From the NCBI RefSeq assembly GCF_026094475.1, contig NZ_JAPELL010000001.1, forward strand, positions 248,001 through 312,000: a stretch of 64,000 nt of DNA. The letters run 5' to 3'. Source of the DNA: Homoserinimonas sedimenticola. GTDB taxonomy: Bacteria; Actinomycetota; Actinomycetes; Actinomycetales; Microbacteriaceae. The notes below the pieces were generated by a model. The model had not been told where the DNA came from. It did not search any database and saw nothing but the letters and a program-made list of their open reading frames with translations. The position numbers and the translations under genes were made by a program. Below, one piece after another: positions 25,935-37,889 of the stretch; positions within the stretch are counted from its first letter, which is position 1; every line of letters starts with the position of its first letter.

Positions 25935-27914
25935 ATGAGTGACACGGTCCCGTATCGGCCCAAGGCGGGCGAGATCCCCACGGAGCCGGGCGTCTACCGG
26001 TTCAAGGATGCCAGGCAGCGTGTGCTGTATGTCGGCAAGGCCAAGAACCTCCGAGCGCGGCTGAGCAACTACTTCGCGCCGTTGCCGAGCCTGCATGAAC
26101 GTACGCGTCGCATGGTGACCACGGCGGCATCCGTCGAGTGGACCGTGGTGGGTACCGAGTTCGAGGCCCTGCAGCTGGAGTTCACGTGGATCAAGGAGTT
26201 CGATCCGCCATTCAACGTGCAGTTCCGCGATGACAAGTCGTATCCCTACCTCGCGATCACTCTCCAGGAAGACGTGCCGCGTGTGCTCGTGACGCGCAAC
26301 AAGGGCATCCGTGGTGCACGCTACTTCGGGCCGTATACGAAGGTAGGGGCTCTCCGTGAGACGGTGGACCTGATGCTGAAGGCCTTTCCGATGCGGAGCT
26401 GCAGCGACACGATCTATCGACGGGCGGAGCAGGCGGGCAGGCCTTGTCTGCTCGGGGATATCGGCAAGTGCTCTGCGCCGTGCGTGGGCCGGGTGACGAA
26501 GGGCGAGCACAAATCCACCGCGCTCGATTTCGCGTCCTTCATGGCGGGGCAGGACCGCCGTTACGTCAACGAGCTGACGGATCGGATGATGCGGGCAGCC
26601 GAGGAGCAGGACTACGAGGCTGCGGCGAAGCTCCGCGACCAGCGGTCCGCGCTCGAGACCGTCCTGTCGAAGAACTCGATGGTGCTCTCCGACTCGATCG
26701 ATGCAGATCTCTTCGGCATCGCCCACGACGAGCTTGCCGCCGCCGTGCAACAGTTCTCGGTGCGCGGTGGACGCATTCGCGGCGTGCGCAGTTGGGTTGT
26801 CGACAAGGAGCTTGACCTCGAACTCCCAGAGCTCGTCGAGTCGGTACTGCAGAAGGCCTACGGTGACGACGCAGAGCCACCGCGGAGGGTGATTGTTCCC
26901 GCCTTACCCGATGACGCGGCTGAGCTCGAGCACTGGCTTGCGACGCGTCGTTGGGAGCTTACGGGCCGAAGCGCGAAGTCCACTCTCTCGGTCGCTCGGC
27001 GGGGCGAGCTTGCCGCTCTTGCCCAGACGGTCGATGCGAACGCGAAGAACGCGCTTGTGCTCTACAAGACGCGGCGAAGTGGAGATTTCACGGCGAGATC
27101 GCAGGCTCTGGCAGACATTCAGGATGCTTTGGGGATGCCGGATGCGCCCTTGCGGATGGAGTGCTTTGACGTCTCGCACCTCTCCGGCACCAACATCGTC
27201 GCCTCGATGGTCGTGTTCGAGGATGGGCTGCCGCGCAAAGACCAGTACCGCAAGTTCTCGATCCAGGAGGCGGCCGACGATACGGCCGCGATCGCTGACG
27301 TGCTCCGACGCCGTCTCGCTCACCTCGACGACGAGGCCACGCCCCTATCGGCGGTAGCGGCCGGGACCGCAGATTCTGGTGCCGCCGATACGGATGCCGC
27401 GGCCCTCGACGCGGCGCCGGTCAAACGTTTTGCATACCGTCCCAATCTGCTGATCGTGGACGGAGGCCAGCCGCAGGTGGCAGCGGCTTCCGCCGTACTG
27501 AAGGAGTTGGGCATCACAGACATTGCGTTGTGCGGGATTGCGAAGCGCCTCGAGGAGGTGTGGCTGCCGGGCTCCGAGTACCCCGTCATCCTGCCCCGCA
27601 ACAGCGAGGCACTGTTTCTCATTCAGCGGATCCGGGACGAAGCTCACCGTTTCGCGATCTCCTTCCAACGGCTACGACGCAAGCGTGACATCCACTCCGT
27701 CCTGTCGGAGATCCCCGGAGTGGGACCGTCCCGTGTCGCCCTCCTGCTCAAGCATTTCGGTTCGGTCGCGCGGCTCCGCGACGCGGTCCCCGAGCAGATC
27801 GCCGAGGTGAAGGGGATCGGACCGGCTCTCGCCACCACGATCCACTCGAGATTGCGGTCTTCGGGCGGCGCAGGGACGCCCGCGGCGTCGTCAGCTGCCG
27901 CAAGTGATGAGTAG
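25935..27914 (+). CDS. uvrC: excinuclease ABC subunit UvrC
   Basis: Dual nuclease that cuts both sides of the lesion in nucleotide excision repair. The 659 residues contain an N-terminal GIY-YIG domain ([29 protein letters not shown], cut in two here by position: about 15-95), a Cys-rich patch and a UVR domain near 205-240 that contacts UvrB. An RNase H-like endonuclease ([13 protein letters not shown] near 415; [11 protein letters not shown] near 510) and a C-terminal helix-hairpin-helix pair ([26 protein letters not shown]) follow. An Ala/Asp-rich insertion at about 475-495 looks like a linker. It follows uvrA by 29 bases and its TAG stop overlaps a promoter for rapZ. Confidence 0.98.
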   Translation: MSDTVPYRPKAGEIPTEPGVYRFKDARQRVLYVGKAKNLRARLSNYFAPLPSLHERTRRMVTTAASVEWTVVGTEFEALQLEFTWIKEFDPPFNVQFRDDKSYPYLAITLQEDVPRVLVTRNKGIRGARYFGPYTKVGALRETVDLMLKAFPMRSCSDTIYRRAEQAGRPCLLGDIGKCSAPCVGRVTKGEHKSTALDFASFMAGQDRRYVNELTDRMMRAAEEQDYEAAAKLRDQRSALETVLSKNSMVLSDSIDADLFGIAHDELAAAVQQFSVRGGRIRGVRSWVVDKELDLELPELVESVLQKAYGDDAEPPRRVIVPALPDDAAELEHWLATRRWELTGRSAKSTLSVARRGELAALAQTVDANAKNALVLYKTRRSGDFTARSQALADIQDALGMPDAPLRMECFDVSHLSGTNIVASMVVFEDGLPRKDQYRKFSIQEAADDTAAIADVLRRRLAHLDDEATPLSAVAAGTADSGAADTDAAALDAAPVKRFAYRPNLLIVDGGQPQVAAASAVLKELGITDIALCGIAKRLEEVWLPGSEYPVILPRNSEALFLIQRIRDEAHRFAISFQRLRRKRDIHSVLSEIPGVGPSRVALLLKHFGSVARLRDAVPEQIAEVKGIGPALATTIHSRLRSSGGAGTPAASSAAASDE

Positions 27915-27917
27915 GCT
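27912..27917 (+). promoter_or_regulatory. rapZ -10 element overlapping the uvrC stop
   Basis: TAGGCT starts on the uvrC TAG stop codon. Transcription would begin near 27924, leaving a leader of about 35 nt with a GGCGAGCG stretch before the ATG at 27959. Confidence 0.5.
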
Positions 27918-27958
27918 TGACGGGCACGCAACGGCGAGGGGACAAGAGGGCGAGCGAG

Positions 27959-28834
27959 ATGGCGGAGGGTTCCGAACGGCAGGAGGTGCTGATCGTCACC
28001 GGCATGTCCGGGGCAGGACGCTCGACCGTCGGCAACGCACTCGAGGACCTCGGTTGGTATGTCGTCGACAACCTGCCGCCGCAGATGCTTCGCCCGCTCG
28101 TGGAGCTCGCGGGTCGGGCAGGCGGCAACCTTCCGCGCATCGCGGCAGTCGTCGACGTCCGCGGTGGTCGCCTCTTCTCGGATCTTGTCGAGATGATCGA
28201 GTCCCTGCGATCCGGATCCACCGTCCGGGTGCTGTTCCTCGACGCGACGGATGCTGCGCTGGTCCGTCGTTTCGAACAGGTGCGGCGTCCGCATCCGCTG
28301 CAGGGTGATGGCACCCTTCTCGATGGGATCTCGGCCGAACGCGCCCGCATGCTCGAGATTCGGGAGTCGAGCGATATTGTCATCGACACCTCGGACCTCA
28401 ACATCCACCAGCTCGCTACGCTCGTCACCGAGACGTTCTCGCGAGAGAGCACGCCGGGTGTACGGGTCACGGTCATGAGCTTCGGCTTCAAATACGGTGT
28501 TCCGACCGATGCCGACCTCATCGCCGACATGCGCTTCCTTCCGAACCCTTTCTGGATTCCCGAGCTGCGGCCACTCAACGGCAGGGACGCGGAGGTCAGC
28601 GACTTCGTGCTCTCTCAGGAGGGCGCCGAGCCGTTCCTCAGCTCCTACGTGCGCGCTCTTGAACCCGTGCTTGCGGGCTATCAGCGCGAGAACAAGCGAC
28701 ACGCCACGATCGCGGTGGGCTGCACGGGGGGCAAGCATCGATCCGTTGCCGCTGCCGAGGAGTTGGCGCGGCGGCTTGCGGCGATTCCGGGCGTCGTGAC
28801 GAGCGTCAAGCACCGCGACCTCGGCCGCGAGTAG
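27959..28834 (+). CDS. rapZ: RNase adapter RapZ / nucleotide-binding protein (YvcJ family)
   Basis: P-loop NTPase of 291 residues. Walker A is GMSGAGRST at residues 15-23. The C-terminal half holds the ligand-binding domain with [26 protein letters not shown] and the [10 protein letters not shown] loop. In Escherichia coli RapZ senses glucosamine-6-phosphate and guides RNase E; in Gram-positives (YvcJ) the role is less clear and may involve UDP-sugar or competence control. The ATG at 27959 is preferred over a TTG at 27917 because the latter lies inside the promoter. It sits in the conserved uvrC-rapZ-whiA block; the yvcK gene often found between rapZ and whiA is missing. Confidence 0.93.
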   Translation: MAEGSERQEVLIVTGMSGAGRSTVGNALEDLGWYVVDNLPPQMLRPLVELAGRAGGNLPRIAAVVDVRGGRLFSDLVEMIESLRSGSTVRVLFLDATDAALVRRFEQVRRPHPLQGDGTLLDGISAERARMLEIRESSDIVIDTSDLNIHQLATLVTETFSRESTPGVRVTVMSFGFKYGVPTDADLIADMRFLPNPFWIPELRPLNGRDAEVSDFVLSQEGAEPFLSSYVRALEPVLAGYQRENKRHATIAVGCTGGKHRSVAAAEELARRLAAIPGVVTSVKHRDLGRE

Positions 28835-28889
28835 TCGCACGCTCTCCGCCACCGACTACACTTCATACCCGCACGAAAGGACCCCCCAC

Positions 28890-29870
28890 GTGGCTCTCAC
28901 CGCCGATGTCAAGGAGGAGCTCACCGGAATCGAGGTGAGCAAGACCAGCGTTCGGGCCGCCGAACTCTCGACCATCCTCCGTTTCTCCGGCGGGTTGCAC
29001 AGTATCTCTGGGCGGATCGCCGTCGAGTCGGAGGTCGACAGTCCAGCGCTCGTGCGCCGCGTGCGGAAGGACCTTGCTGAGCTCTATGGCGTGCGCGGCG
29101 ATGTCGCGATCGTGCCAGCAAACGGCATGCGCAAGACCACGAACTACCTCATCCGCGTGCTGGACGGCGGGGAGACCCTTGCCCGCCAGACGGGCCTGCT
29201 GGATGCGCGTCGCCGTCCCATTCGAGGCCTGCCGAATCGGCTCACCACCGGGTCGAGGGAGGACCTTGCCGCGATCTGGCGGGGTGCTTTCCTCGCCCAG
29301 GGCACGCTGACCGATCCGGGACGTTCGGCGGCCCTCGAGGTGGTCTGCCCGGGTAATGAGGCCGCGATGGCGCTTGTCGGTGCGGCCTCCCGTCTGGGCA
29401 TCGCTGCCAAGGCGCGTGAGGTGAGGGGCGTCCACCGCGTGGTTGTCCGTGATGGCGAGGCCATCAGCGCGATGCTCGTGACGATGGGTGCCACCGAGAC
29501 CGTTCGGGAGTGGGAGTCGTTGCGTCAACGCCGCGAGGTGCGTGCCACGGCCAATCGTCTCGTGAATTTCGACGACGCCAACCTGCGGCGATCGGCGCAG
29601 GCCGCCGTCGCCGCATGCGCGCGTGTCGAGCGGGCACTCGAGATCCTCGGGTCGGATATTCCGGATCACCTGCGCTACGCGGGTGAGCTGCGGCTTCAGT
29701 TCCGAGATGCGAGCCTCGATGAGTTGGGGCACCATGCCGATCCGCCCATGACGAAGGATGCCGTGGCGGGCCGCATCCGCCGCCTTCTGGCCATGGCCGA
29801 TAAGAAGGCGGAGGAGACAGGCGTACCCGGCACGGATGCGAACCTGCCCCCCGAGTACGAGGACGCGTAG
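28890..29870 (+). CDS. whiA: DNA-binding protein WhiA
   Basis: Transcription factor of 326 residues, found across Gram-positives and required for sporulation septation in Streptomyces; in non-sporulating species it affects cell division and growth. The N-terminal two-thirds resemble a LAGLIDADG homing endonuclease without catalytic residues ([16 protein letters not shown]...; [17 protein letters not shown]). The C-terminal domain is helix-turn-helix ([32 protein letters not shown], about 268-300). The GTG start has AAAGGA 8 nt upstream and a TACACT box at 28857-28862. It follows rapZ by 55 bases; its TAG stop overlaps the sodA -10 element. Confidence 0.95.
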   Translation: MALTADVKEELTGIEVSKTSVRAAELSTILRFSGGLHSISGRIAVESEVDSPALVRRVRKDLAELYGVRGDVAIVPANGMRKTTNYLIRVLDGGETLARQTGLLDARRRPIRGLPNRLTTGSREDLAAIWRGAFLAQGTLTDPGRSAALEVVCPGNEAAMALVGAASRLGIAAKAREVRGVHRVVVRDGEAISAMLVTMGATETVREWESLRQRREVRATANRLVNFDDANLRRSAQAAVAACARVERALEILGSDIPDHLRYAGELRLQFRDASLDELGHHADPPMTKDAVAGRIRRLLAMADKKAEETGVPGTDANLPPEYEDA

Positions 29871-29873
29871 ACT
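29868..29873 (+). promoter_or_regulatory. sodA -10 element overlapping the whiA stop
   Basis: TAGACT begins with the whiA TAG stop. The predicted start near 29880 leaves a leader of about 58 nt carrying a good AAAGGAG ribosome binding site before the sodA ATG. Confidence 0.5.
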
Positions 29874-29937
29874 GGCGACGACCCCCGCCTCAGCGCACAC
29901 GCTTCGCTGTGCCGCGGCTGAACAAAAGGAGAATCAA

Positions 29938-31741
<1,804 letters not shown>

Positions 31742-31747
31742 GCATTC

Positions 31748-31783
31748 GGCGGGAGGGTAGGGCGTTCGGTCCTCCCTCCCGCC
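31748..31783 (+). terminator. hairpin between gap and pgk
   Basis: GGCGGGAGGG (31748-31757) pairs with CCCTCCCGCC (31774-31783) around a 16-nt loop, 6 nt after the gap stop. There is no T-run, so it may be a partial terminator or an mRNA-stabilising hairpin that sets a higher level of gap than of pgk. Confidence 0.6.
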
Positions 31784-31834
31784 CCACGGTCCTATTCCCC
31801 TGCCAGCTCTTGCTCCCTGCGGAGGCCTTTCAGC

Positions 31835-33049
31835 ATGACCCTTCGAACCCTCGATTCTCTCGGTGACGTCAGCGGCAAGTCCGTCATCGTCCGCTGTGAC
31901 CTCAATGTGCCCCTGGAGGAGGGGCGCATCACGGATGATGGGCGCATTCGCGCCTCGCTGCCCACGCTCACGCGGCTACTCGACCAGGGTGCGCGCGTCG
32001 TCGTCATCTCGCACCTCGGTCGGCCTAAGGGGGAGCCGGAGGCGAAGTACAGCCTCGCCCCCGTCGCCGCTCGCCTGGGCGAGCTGTTGGGTCGCGAGGT
32101 CGCCTTCTCGCCGGAGACCGTCGGCGATGCAGCGACTTCGATCGTGGAGTCACTGCGGGGCGGTGAGATCGCCCTCCTCGAGAACCTTCGCTTCTCGCCC
32201 GGTGAGACCTCGAAGGACGAGGCGGAGCGAGTGGCGTTCGCGGCACGTCTCGCAGAGTTTGGCGACGCCTTCGTCTCCGATGGCTTCGGCGTCGTCCACC
32301 GCAGGCAGGCCAGCGTGTACGAGCTGGCGAAGGCGCTTCCGAGCGCGGCCGGTCTCCTGATCGAGGCCGAGCTCGACGTCCTCGACCGGCTCACCGCTCG
32401 TCCTGAGAAGCCCTACACCGTCGTGCTCGGCGGTTCCAAGGTTTCCGACAAACTCGGGGTCATCGGGCACCTGTTGCCCCGTGTCACGAGCCTCCTCATC
32501 GGCGGCGGCATGATGTTCACCTTCCTCGCCGCGCTGGGCCATCGGGTGGGCGGCAGCCTCCTCGAGGAGGACCAGCTCGACACCGTGCGCGGCTACCTAC
32601 AGGAGGCCGAACGGCTGGGTGTCGAGATCGTCCTGCCGACGGATGCCGTCGTCGCCTCGCATTTCGGAGGGGATGCGGAGCACGAGGTCCGTCGCGTCGA
32701 CGAGCTCGAGGCGACGCCGTGGGGCGAGAAGGGAATGGGCCTCGACATCGGGCCCGAGACGGCCGCCGCTTTCGCAGAGCGCGTGCGATCTTCCCGCACG
32801 GTCTTCTGGAACGGCCCCATGGGGGTCTTCGAGCTCGGACCCTTCGCCGGCGGTACGAAGGCGGTGGCGGAGGCGCTGAGCCAGGTAGAGGGCCTCTCGG
32901 TCGTCGGTGGCGGCGATTCCGCTGCGGCCGTGCGCGCCCTCGGCTTCGACGATGACCGTTTCGGTCACATTTCAACGGGTGGCGGAGCCAGCCTCGAGTT
33001 CCTCGAGGGTGCCTCCCTGCCGGGACTGGAGGTCCTCGGATGGCAGTGA
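31835..33049 (+). CDS. pgk: phosphoglycerate kinase
   Basis: Transfers phosphate from 1,3-bisphosphoglycerate to ADP. 404 residues, standard length. Signature VIVRCDLNVPLEEG occurs near the N-terminus, then SHLGRPKG, the GGSKVSDKLGVI block and the C-terminal GGGDSAAAV loop that binds nucleotide. The ATG at 31835 follows GCGGAGG. The 3' end overlaps tpiA by 10 bases, so the two are translationally coupled. Confidence 0.98.
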   Translation: MTLRTLDSLGDVSGKSVIVRCDLNVPLEEGRITDDGRIRASLPTLTRLLDQGARVVVISHLGRPKGEPEAKYSLAPVAARLGELLGREVAFSPETVGDAATSIVESLRGGEIALLENLRFSPGETSKDEAERVAFAARLAEFGDAFVSDGFGVVHRRQASVYELAKALPSAAGLLIEAELDVLDRLTARPEKPYTVVLGGSKVSDKLGVIGHLLPRVTSLLIGGGMMFTFLAALGHRVGGSLLEEDQLDTVRGYLQEAERLGVEIVLPTDAVVASHFGGDAEHEVRRVDELEATPWGEKGMGLDIGPETAAAFAERVRSSRTVFWNGPMGVFELGPFAGGTKAVAEALSQVEGLSVVGGGDSAAAVRALGFDDDRFGHISTGGGASLEFLEGASLPGLEVLGWQ

Positions 33050-33840
33050 CGGCTACGGGGGCACGTACCCCCTTCATTGCAGGCAATTGGAAGATGAATC
33101 TCGACCACCTGCAGGCAATCGCCTTCGTGCAGAAGCTTGCGTGGAGTCTCAAGGATGCTCGCTTCGACTTCGACGAGGTCGAGGTCGCGGTCTTTCCGCC
33201 CTTTACCGATCTGCGTTCAGTCCAGACGCTCATTTCGGCTGACAAGCTCTCGCTCCGCTTCGGGGCACAGGATGTCTCGGCTCACGATTCAGGCGCATAC
33301 ACGGGGGAGATCTCCGGGGCGTTCCTTGCGGCTCTCGAGTGCGGTTACGTCATCATCGGTCACTCAGAGCGGCGCACGCTTCACCTGGAGACCGACGAGC
33401 AGGTCGGTGCCAAGGCTGTCGCGGCTCTCAAACACGGCATTACTCCCGTGATCTGTGTCGGAGAGACCGCGGATGATCTGGCGGAGCACGGGCCGAGCGC
33501 TGTGCCGGTGGCCCAGCTCACGACAGCCCTCGAGAACGTCGCAGCGGGTGCCGAGATCGTCGTCGCCTACGAGCCCGTGTGGGCGATCGGTTCTGGCCAG
33601 GCGGCCACGCCCGAGCAGGCGGAGCAGGTCGCTGCGGCCCTGCGCGAGGTCGTGCGGACGAGGTTGGGCGAGGATGCCGCTTCCGCGACGCGCGTTCTAT
33701 ACGGCGGGTCGGTCAAGGCTTCCAACATCGCGTCGTTCATGCGTCAGCCCAACGTCGATGGGGCTCTCGTCGGGGGCGCGAGCCTCAATGTCGAAGAGTT
33801 CTCGAGCATCTGCCGCTTCAAGTCGCACGTCGGCACCTGA
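33040..33840 (+). CDS. tpiA: triose-phosphate isomerase
   Basis: Interconverts dihydroxyacetone phosphate and glyceraldehyde-3-phosphate. 266 residues. Active-site residues: Lys in FIAGNWKMNLDH, His in VIIGHSERR, and catalytic Glu in VVAYEPVWAIGSG. VLYGGSVKASN and GALVGGASL bind the phosphate. The ATG lies inside the end of pgk. A -10-like TATACT downstream at 33884-33889 marks the promoter for secG. Confidence 0.98.
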   Translation: MAVTATGARTPFIAGNWKMNLDHLQAIAFVQKLAWSLKDARFDFDEVEVAVFPPFTDLRSVQTLISADKLSLRFGAQDVSAHDSGAYTGEISGAFLAALECGYVIIGHSERRTLHLETDEQVGAKAVAALKHGITPVICVGETADDLAEHGPSAVPVAQLTTALENVAAGAEIVVAYEPVWAIGSGQAATPEQAEQVAAALREVVRTRLGEDAASATRVLYGGSVKASNIASFMRQPNVDGALVGGASLNVEEFSSICRFKSHVGT

Positions 33841-33883
33841 GGGTTTGATCTTCGGCTCTCGCCGTGCTCGTCAGGTGCGGGGT

Positions 33884-33938
33884 TATACTGGTTCCTGACT
33901 TATGCGCACCCGAAGGCGCCCCGCTCGCTCACGCGAGC
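33884..33938 (+). promoter_or_regulatory. secG promoter -10 element and leader hairpin
   Basis: TATACT at 33884-33889 is the best -10 match in the tpiA-secG gap. The leader contains a GCTCGC-TCAC-GCGAGC hairpin (33923-33938) before the GTG start at 33958. Confidence 0.45.
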
Positions 33939-33957
33939 TCATTTCGAAAGGCATTCC

Positions 33958-34209
33958 GTGCAAATCCTCCAGGTCCTGTTCCAGGTCGTGCTGGGCATCA
34001 CCAGCATTCTCCTGACTCTGCTCATCCTCCTGCACAGGGGGCGCGGCGGGGGACTCTCCGACATGTTCGGTGGCGGTGTCACGTCGAGCCTCGGAGCCTC
34101 CGGCGTCGCGGAGCGCAACCTCAACCGTTTCACCGTCGTTCTCGGACTGGTCTGGCTCACCTCCATCGTGGTGCTCGGGCTCATCACCAAGTTCGACTCG
34201 GCAGTCTAG
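33958..34209 (+). CDS. secG: preprotein translocase subunit SecG
   Basis: Small auxiliary subunit of the SecYEG protein-export channel. 83 residues with two transmembrane helices (about 2-24 and 61-80) separated by a Gly-rich cytoplasmic loop (RGRGGGLSDMFGGGV), the family signature. GTG start after GAAAGG. Located right after tpiA, as in many actinobacteria. Confidence 0.95.
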   Translation: MQILQVLFQVVLGITSILLTLLILLHRGRGGGLSDMFGGGVTSSLGASGVAERNLNRFTVVLGLVWLTSIVVLGLITKFDSAV

Positions 34210-34220
34210 AAGGAGCAACA

Positions 34221-34583
34221 GTGGCGTCAGGCGGCAGTGCAATCAGGGGATCCCGCGTCGGTGCGGGCCCCATGGGGGAGCAGGACCGGGGTTTCCATGC
34301 GGAGCGCATCCAGGTCCACTACTGGTGCAGCAACGGCCACCAGCTGAGCCCTTACTTCCTCGCGACGATCGAGCCGGAGGAGATCCCCGAGCAGCTCGAC
34401 TGCCCCAACTGCGGCGCTCCCGCCGGGCGTGACCGTGACAATCCTCCCCAGGTTGCGAAGCTCGAGCCCTACAAGACTCACCTCGCGTATGTGAAGGAAC
34501 GGCGTACGGAGGAAGAGGCGGTCGCCCTGCTTGAGGAGGCGCTCACTCAACTCCGCGCCCGTCGCGGCTCCGTCACCTCCTGA
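34221..34583 (+). CDS. rbpA: RNA polymerase-binding protein RbpA
   Basis: Actinobacteria-specific transcription factor that binds the principal sigma factor and RNA polymerase and stabilises the open promoter complex. 120 residues. The N-terminal tail carries GSRVGAGPMGEQDRG, which contacts promoter DNA and polymerase. The zinc-ribbon core has Cys/His ligands in WCSNGH and CPNCGAPAG. The basic linker and C-terminal sigma-interacting helices include KTHLAYVKERRTEEEAVALLEEAL. GTG at 34221 follows AAGGAG, 11 bases after secG, so it is probably cotranscribed. Confidence 0.95.
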   Translation: MASGGSAIRGSRVGAGPMGEQDRGFHAERIQVHYWCSNGHQLSPYFLATIEPEEIPEQLDCPNCGAPAGRDRDNPPQVAKLEPYKTHLAYVKERRTEEEAVALLEEALTQLRARRGSVTS

Positions 34584-34616
34584 AGTTCCTCTTCATCGGC
34601 ACCGCCACCGGCGTCG

Positions 34617-34635
34617 CGTGAGAAGGAAGCTCACG
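34617..34635. terminator. small hairpin between convergent rbpA and pgl
   Basis: CGTGAG (34617-34622) and CTCACG (34630-34635) flank a 7-nt loop in the 59-base gap between two converging operons. It is short and has no T-run, so it is a weak terminator candidate. Confidence 0.4.
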
Positions 34636-34642
34636 GTCGCTT

Positions 34643-35413
34643 CTAGAGGTCTATGACGAGCTCTCGAGGCACATCTGTCGCCGCCTCACTGTCGACGAAG
34701 AATACAGTTTCGAGCCGAGCCCTGACGCCGGCCACTGGCACGAGGTTTCTGCTCGCCCCCGCGAGAGCGAGGCCGATCGCTGACGCCTTGTCGGCTCCTG
34801 CCAGGGCGAGCCAGATCCGGTCCGAGTTGTTGATAACGGGGAATGTCAGGCTCAGCCGCTCGGGCGGGGGCTTTGGCGAGTCCCGCACGGCGACGACTGC
34901 GTCTTCCGCGTTGACCTGCTCGAAATGGGGGAACAGGGATGCGACGTGGCCGTCCGGCCCGACGCCGAGGAACGTGATGTCGAACACGGGAGCGATTGCG
35001 TCCGGCTCGGCGAGCCGTGCGAGTTCGGCGCGGTACACACCGGCGGCCGCGTCGAGCGTCTCGCTGCCGTCACTCGCGGCGAAACGGTGGATGTTGTCCT
35101 CCGGCACATCGATGAGCGAGAGCAGGGCATCCGTCGCCTGCTTGTCGTTCCGCTCGGCATCGTCGTGAGGCAGCCAGCGCTCGTCTCCCCACCAGAAATG
35201 TACGCGCTTCCAGTCGACGTTTGATGACTCCGGGTCCCGTGCGACCGCCCGCAGGATCGCGATGCCGAGCGTCCCCCCGGTCAGGCACACGTGCACCTGC
35301 TGCTTGCCCTCGTGGAGGGCGCGGATGACGGACACGAAGCGGGCGGAGACGAGGGCGACGACATCGTCCTTCGTCTCGCGGATGACGACGGCGCGGGAGG
35401 GTGGCACGGTCAC
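34643..35413 (-). CDS. pgl: 6-phosphogluconolactonase
   Basis: Hydrolyses 6-phosphogluconolactone in the oxidative pentose phosphate pathway. 256 residues of the DevB/SOL type. Conserved blocks: VHVCLTGGTLG, VHFWWGDERWLPHDDAERN (substrate site), and FLGVGPDGHVASLFPH with the catalytic His region. The GTG start (35411-35413) overlaps the opcA TGA as GTGA. Last gene of the tkt-tal-pgi-zwf-opcA-pgl cluster. Confidence 0.96.
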   Translation of the reverse strand: MTVPPSRAVVIRETKDDVVALVSARFVSVIRALHEGKQQVHVCLTGGTLGIAILRAVARDPESSNVDWKRVHFWWGDERWLPHDDAERNDKQATDALLSLIDVPEDNIHRFAASDGSETLDAAAGVYRAELARLAEPDAIAPVFDITFLGVGPDGHVASLFPHFEQVNAEDAVVAVRDSPKPPPERLSLTFPVINNSDRIWLALAGADKASAIGLALAGASRNLVPVAGVRARLETVFFVDSEAATDVPRELVIDL

Positions 35414-36354
35414 TCCTTGACGGTGGGGGCGGCGAGCTCGTTCAACCCGGACCGTAGCACGTCCCCGAAGAGCCTGTCGGGGCTGAGCCGGCGCAGCTCC
35501 TCCGCAAGGCAGTCGCGAAGGCCCCTGCGTGGCAGCGAGATATCGTGCACGGGCTGGCCCGGCTGCGTCAGGGTGGCAACGGGCGGGGCGGTGCGCTCGA
35601 GCGTGATCTCGCCGGAGGCTCGGGTCAGGGTGACGCCGTGGATGCCGTGGTCGCCTTCGCGGGTGATCTCCACCGAGGCGGGCACCTCCAGCTGCCGCTG
35701 CAGCCATGCCGCAAGCAGGAGCGTCGAGGGCGAGGCGGAGGAACCGCGCACCTGCACCGCGGTCACCGGCTCGAAGGGGGGCTGATCCAGGACGGCGGCG
35801 AGCTGGGCCCGCCAGAGGGTGAGCCGGGTCCACGCGAAGTCGGTGTCGCCGGGGGCATAGGTACCGGCCAGCGCATGGAGGAAGGCGCCCGGATCGTCTT
35901 GCGCGGCGGCGTCCGTGATCCTGCGCTGTGCAATCCGGCCAATGGGGGAGTCGGAGACGACGGAGGGGGTGCGGCCGGGCCACCACGCGACGACCGGGGC
36001 GTCCGGCAGGAGCAGCCCCATGACGAGGCTCTCCTCGCTCTGCACCGTGTCCCCGTACGCCTTCAGCACGATGACCTCGCTCGCGCCGGCGTCGCCACCG
36101 ACGCGGATCTGCGCATCAATCCGAGGGTCGGCCTGACCGGCGTCGTCGGAGGGCGTCGAGACGACGATGACTCGCATTGGATGCTCGCGAGAGGCCTCGT
36201 TGGCCGCCTCGATGGCCTGTTCCTCGCTACCGATCTCGGTCGCGATCACGAGGGTGAGAACGCGACCGAGGGCGACCGCTCCGCCCTCCTCGCGAATGTT
36301 GACGAGTGCCTTCGAGATGGCGCTGCCCGTTGTGTCGGGAAGGTCGATGATCAC
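35410..36354 (-). CDS. opcA: glucose-6-phosphate dehydrogenase assembly protein OpcA
   Basis: Accessory factor that associates with glucose-6-phosphate dehydrogenase and promotes its activity in actinobacteria and cyanobacteria. 314 residues. I take the GTG at 36354, giving [17 protein letters not shown], which overlaps the zwf TGA as GTGA; an ATG at 36366 would add four residues. Conserved phrases: [30 protein letters not shown] and [10 protein letters not shown]. It is in the middle of the operon, coupled on both sides. Confidence 0.95.
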   Translation of the reverse strand: MIIDLPDTTGSAISKALVNIREEGGAVALGRVLTLVIATEIGSEEQAIEAANEASREHPMRVIVVSTPSDDAGQADPRIDAQIRVGGDAGASEVIVLKAYGDTVQSEESLVMGLLLPDAPVVAWWPGRTPSVVSDSPIGRIAQRRITDAAAQDDPGAFLHALAGTYAPGDTDFAWTRLTLWRAQLAAVLDQPPFEPVTAVQVRGSSASPSTLLLAAWLQRQLEVPASVEITREGDHGIHGVTLTRASGEITLERTAPPVATLTQPGQPVHDISLPRRGLRDCLAEELRRLSPDRLFGDVLRSGLNELAAPTVKE

Positions 36355-37889
36355 GGGCGCCTCCACTGTCGTCCGTCGCGGGCGAGGAGTTCATCCGCCG
36401 AGGCGGGTCCCCAGGTGCCCGGGCGATACTGCTCGGGCGCGCCCTGTTCGGCCCAGAACTCCTCAATGGGGTCAAGGATCTTCCAGGAGAGCTCTACCTC
36501 TTCGTGCCGCGGGAAGAGGGGCGGATCACCGAGGAGAACGTCGAGGATGAGCCTCTCGTAGGCCTCGGGGCTCGCCTCCGTGAAGGCGTGGCCGTAGCCG
36601 AAGTCCATCGTGACGTCGCGCACGCGCATGGTCGCGCCGGGCACCTTGGAGCCGAAGCGGATGGTCACACCCTCATCGGGCTGCACGCGGATCACGAGGG
36701 CGTTCTCGCCGAGCGACGTCGTCTGGTCCTCCGCAAAGAGGTTCTGGGGAGCGCGTTTGAACACGACGGCGATCTCGGTAACGCGGCGCCCGAGTCTCTT
36801 GCCTGCTCGCAGGTAGAATGGAACGCCCGCCCAGCGCCGGGTGCCGATGTCGAGTCGGATCGCCGCGTAGGTCTCCGTCGTCGACTCCGGGTTCATGCCC
36901 TCCTCCTCGAGGAAGCCCACGACCTGCTTTCCCCCCTGCCAGCCGCTGCTGTATTGGCCGCGGGCAGTGGCGGCACCAAGGTCGGCGGGGAGGCTGACCG
37001 CGGCGAGGATCTTCTCCTTTTCAGCCCGCAGGTCGGCGGCGTCGAAGGATATCGGCTCCTCCATCGCGGTGAGAGCCAGAAGCTGAAGCAGGTGGTTCTG
37101 GATGACGTCACGCGCGGCCCCGATGCCGTCATAGTAGCCGGCGCGCCCACCCACACCGATGTCCTCGGCCATCGTGATCTGCACGTGGTCGACGAAGTGG
37201 GCGTTCCAGAGGGGCTCGAAGAGCTGGTTGGCGAAGCGCAGCGCAAGGATGTTCTGAACGGTCTCCTTGCCCAGGTAGTGGTCGATCCTGAAGACGGAAT
37301 CGGGAGGGAAGACCGATTCGACGACGTCGTTGAGTTCGCGTGCGGTCTTGAGGTCGCTGCCGAAGGGTTTCTCGATGACGACTCGGCGCCATCCTGCCTC
37401 GCCCTGCTCAGCGAGCCCGGAGCGACGGAGCTGCTCGGTCACGAGCGGGAACGACTTCGGGGGGATCGACAGGTAGAACGCATGGTTCCCCATCGTGCCC
37501 CGCTCACGGTCGAGCTCCTCAAGGGTGCTCTTGAGAGTCGCGAACGCGTTGTCGTCATCGAAATCGCCTTGAACGAATCGGATGCCCTGGGCAAGCTGTG
37601 CCCAGACGTCCTCGTCGAACGGGGTGCGGGCGTACTGCTTGACCGAGTCGTGGACCTGCTGCTCGAAGTCCTGGTCGTCCCAGTCGCGGCGCGCGAAGCC
37701 GACGAGACCGAAGCCGGGCGGCAGGAGCCCACGGTTCGCAAGATCGTAGACGGCAGGCATGAGCTTTTTGCGCGAGAGGTCGCCTGTCACGCCGAAGATG
37801 ACAAGTGCGCTCGGCCCTGCGATCCGATTCAGCCGCCGATCAGATGCGAGGCGAAGGGGATTGAACTCGGGGGTGATCTCGACTGGCAT
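36351..37889 (-). CDS. zwf: glucose-6-phosphate 1-dehydrogenase
   Basis: Commits glucose-6-phosphate to the oxidative pentose phosphate pathway, making NADPH. 512 residues. The N-terminal Rossmann motif is [15 protein letters not shown] and the active-site signature is [22 protein letters not shown] and [14 protein letters not shown] are also conserved. The ATG start overlaps the pgi stop (TGATG). The next gene, opcA, encodes its assembly factor. Confidence 0.98.
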   Translation of the reverse strand: MPVEITPEFNPLRLASDRRLNRIAGPSALVIFGVTGDLSRKKLMPAVYDLANRGLLPPGFGLVGFARRDWDDQDFEQQVHDSVKQYARTPFDEDVWAQLAQGIRFVQGDFDDDNAFATLKSTLEELDRERGTMGNHAFYLSIPPKSFPLVTEQLRRSGLAEQGEAGWRRVVIEKPFGSDLKTARELNDVVESVFPPDSVFRIDHYLGKETVQNILALRFANQLFEPLWNAHFVDHVQITMAEDIGVGGRAGYYDGIGAARDVIQNHLLQLLALTAMEEPISFDAADLRAEKEKILAAVSLPADLGAATARGQYSSGWQGGKQVVGFLEEEGMNPESTTETYAAIRLDIGTRRWAGVPFYLRAGKRLGRRVTEIAVVFKRAPQNLFAEDQTTSLGENALVIRVQPDEGVTIRFGSKVPGATMRVRDVTMDFGYGHAFTEASPEAYERLILDVLLGDPPLFPRHEEVELSWKILDPIEEFWAEQGAPEQYRPGTWGPASADELLARDGRQWRRP

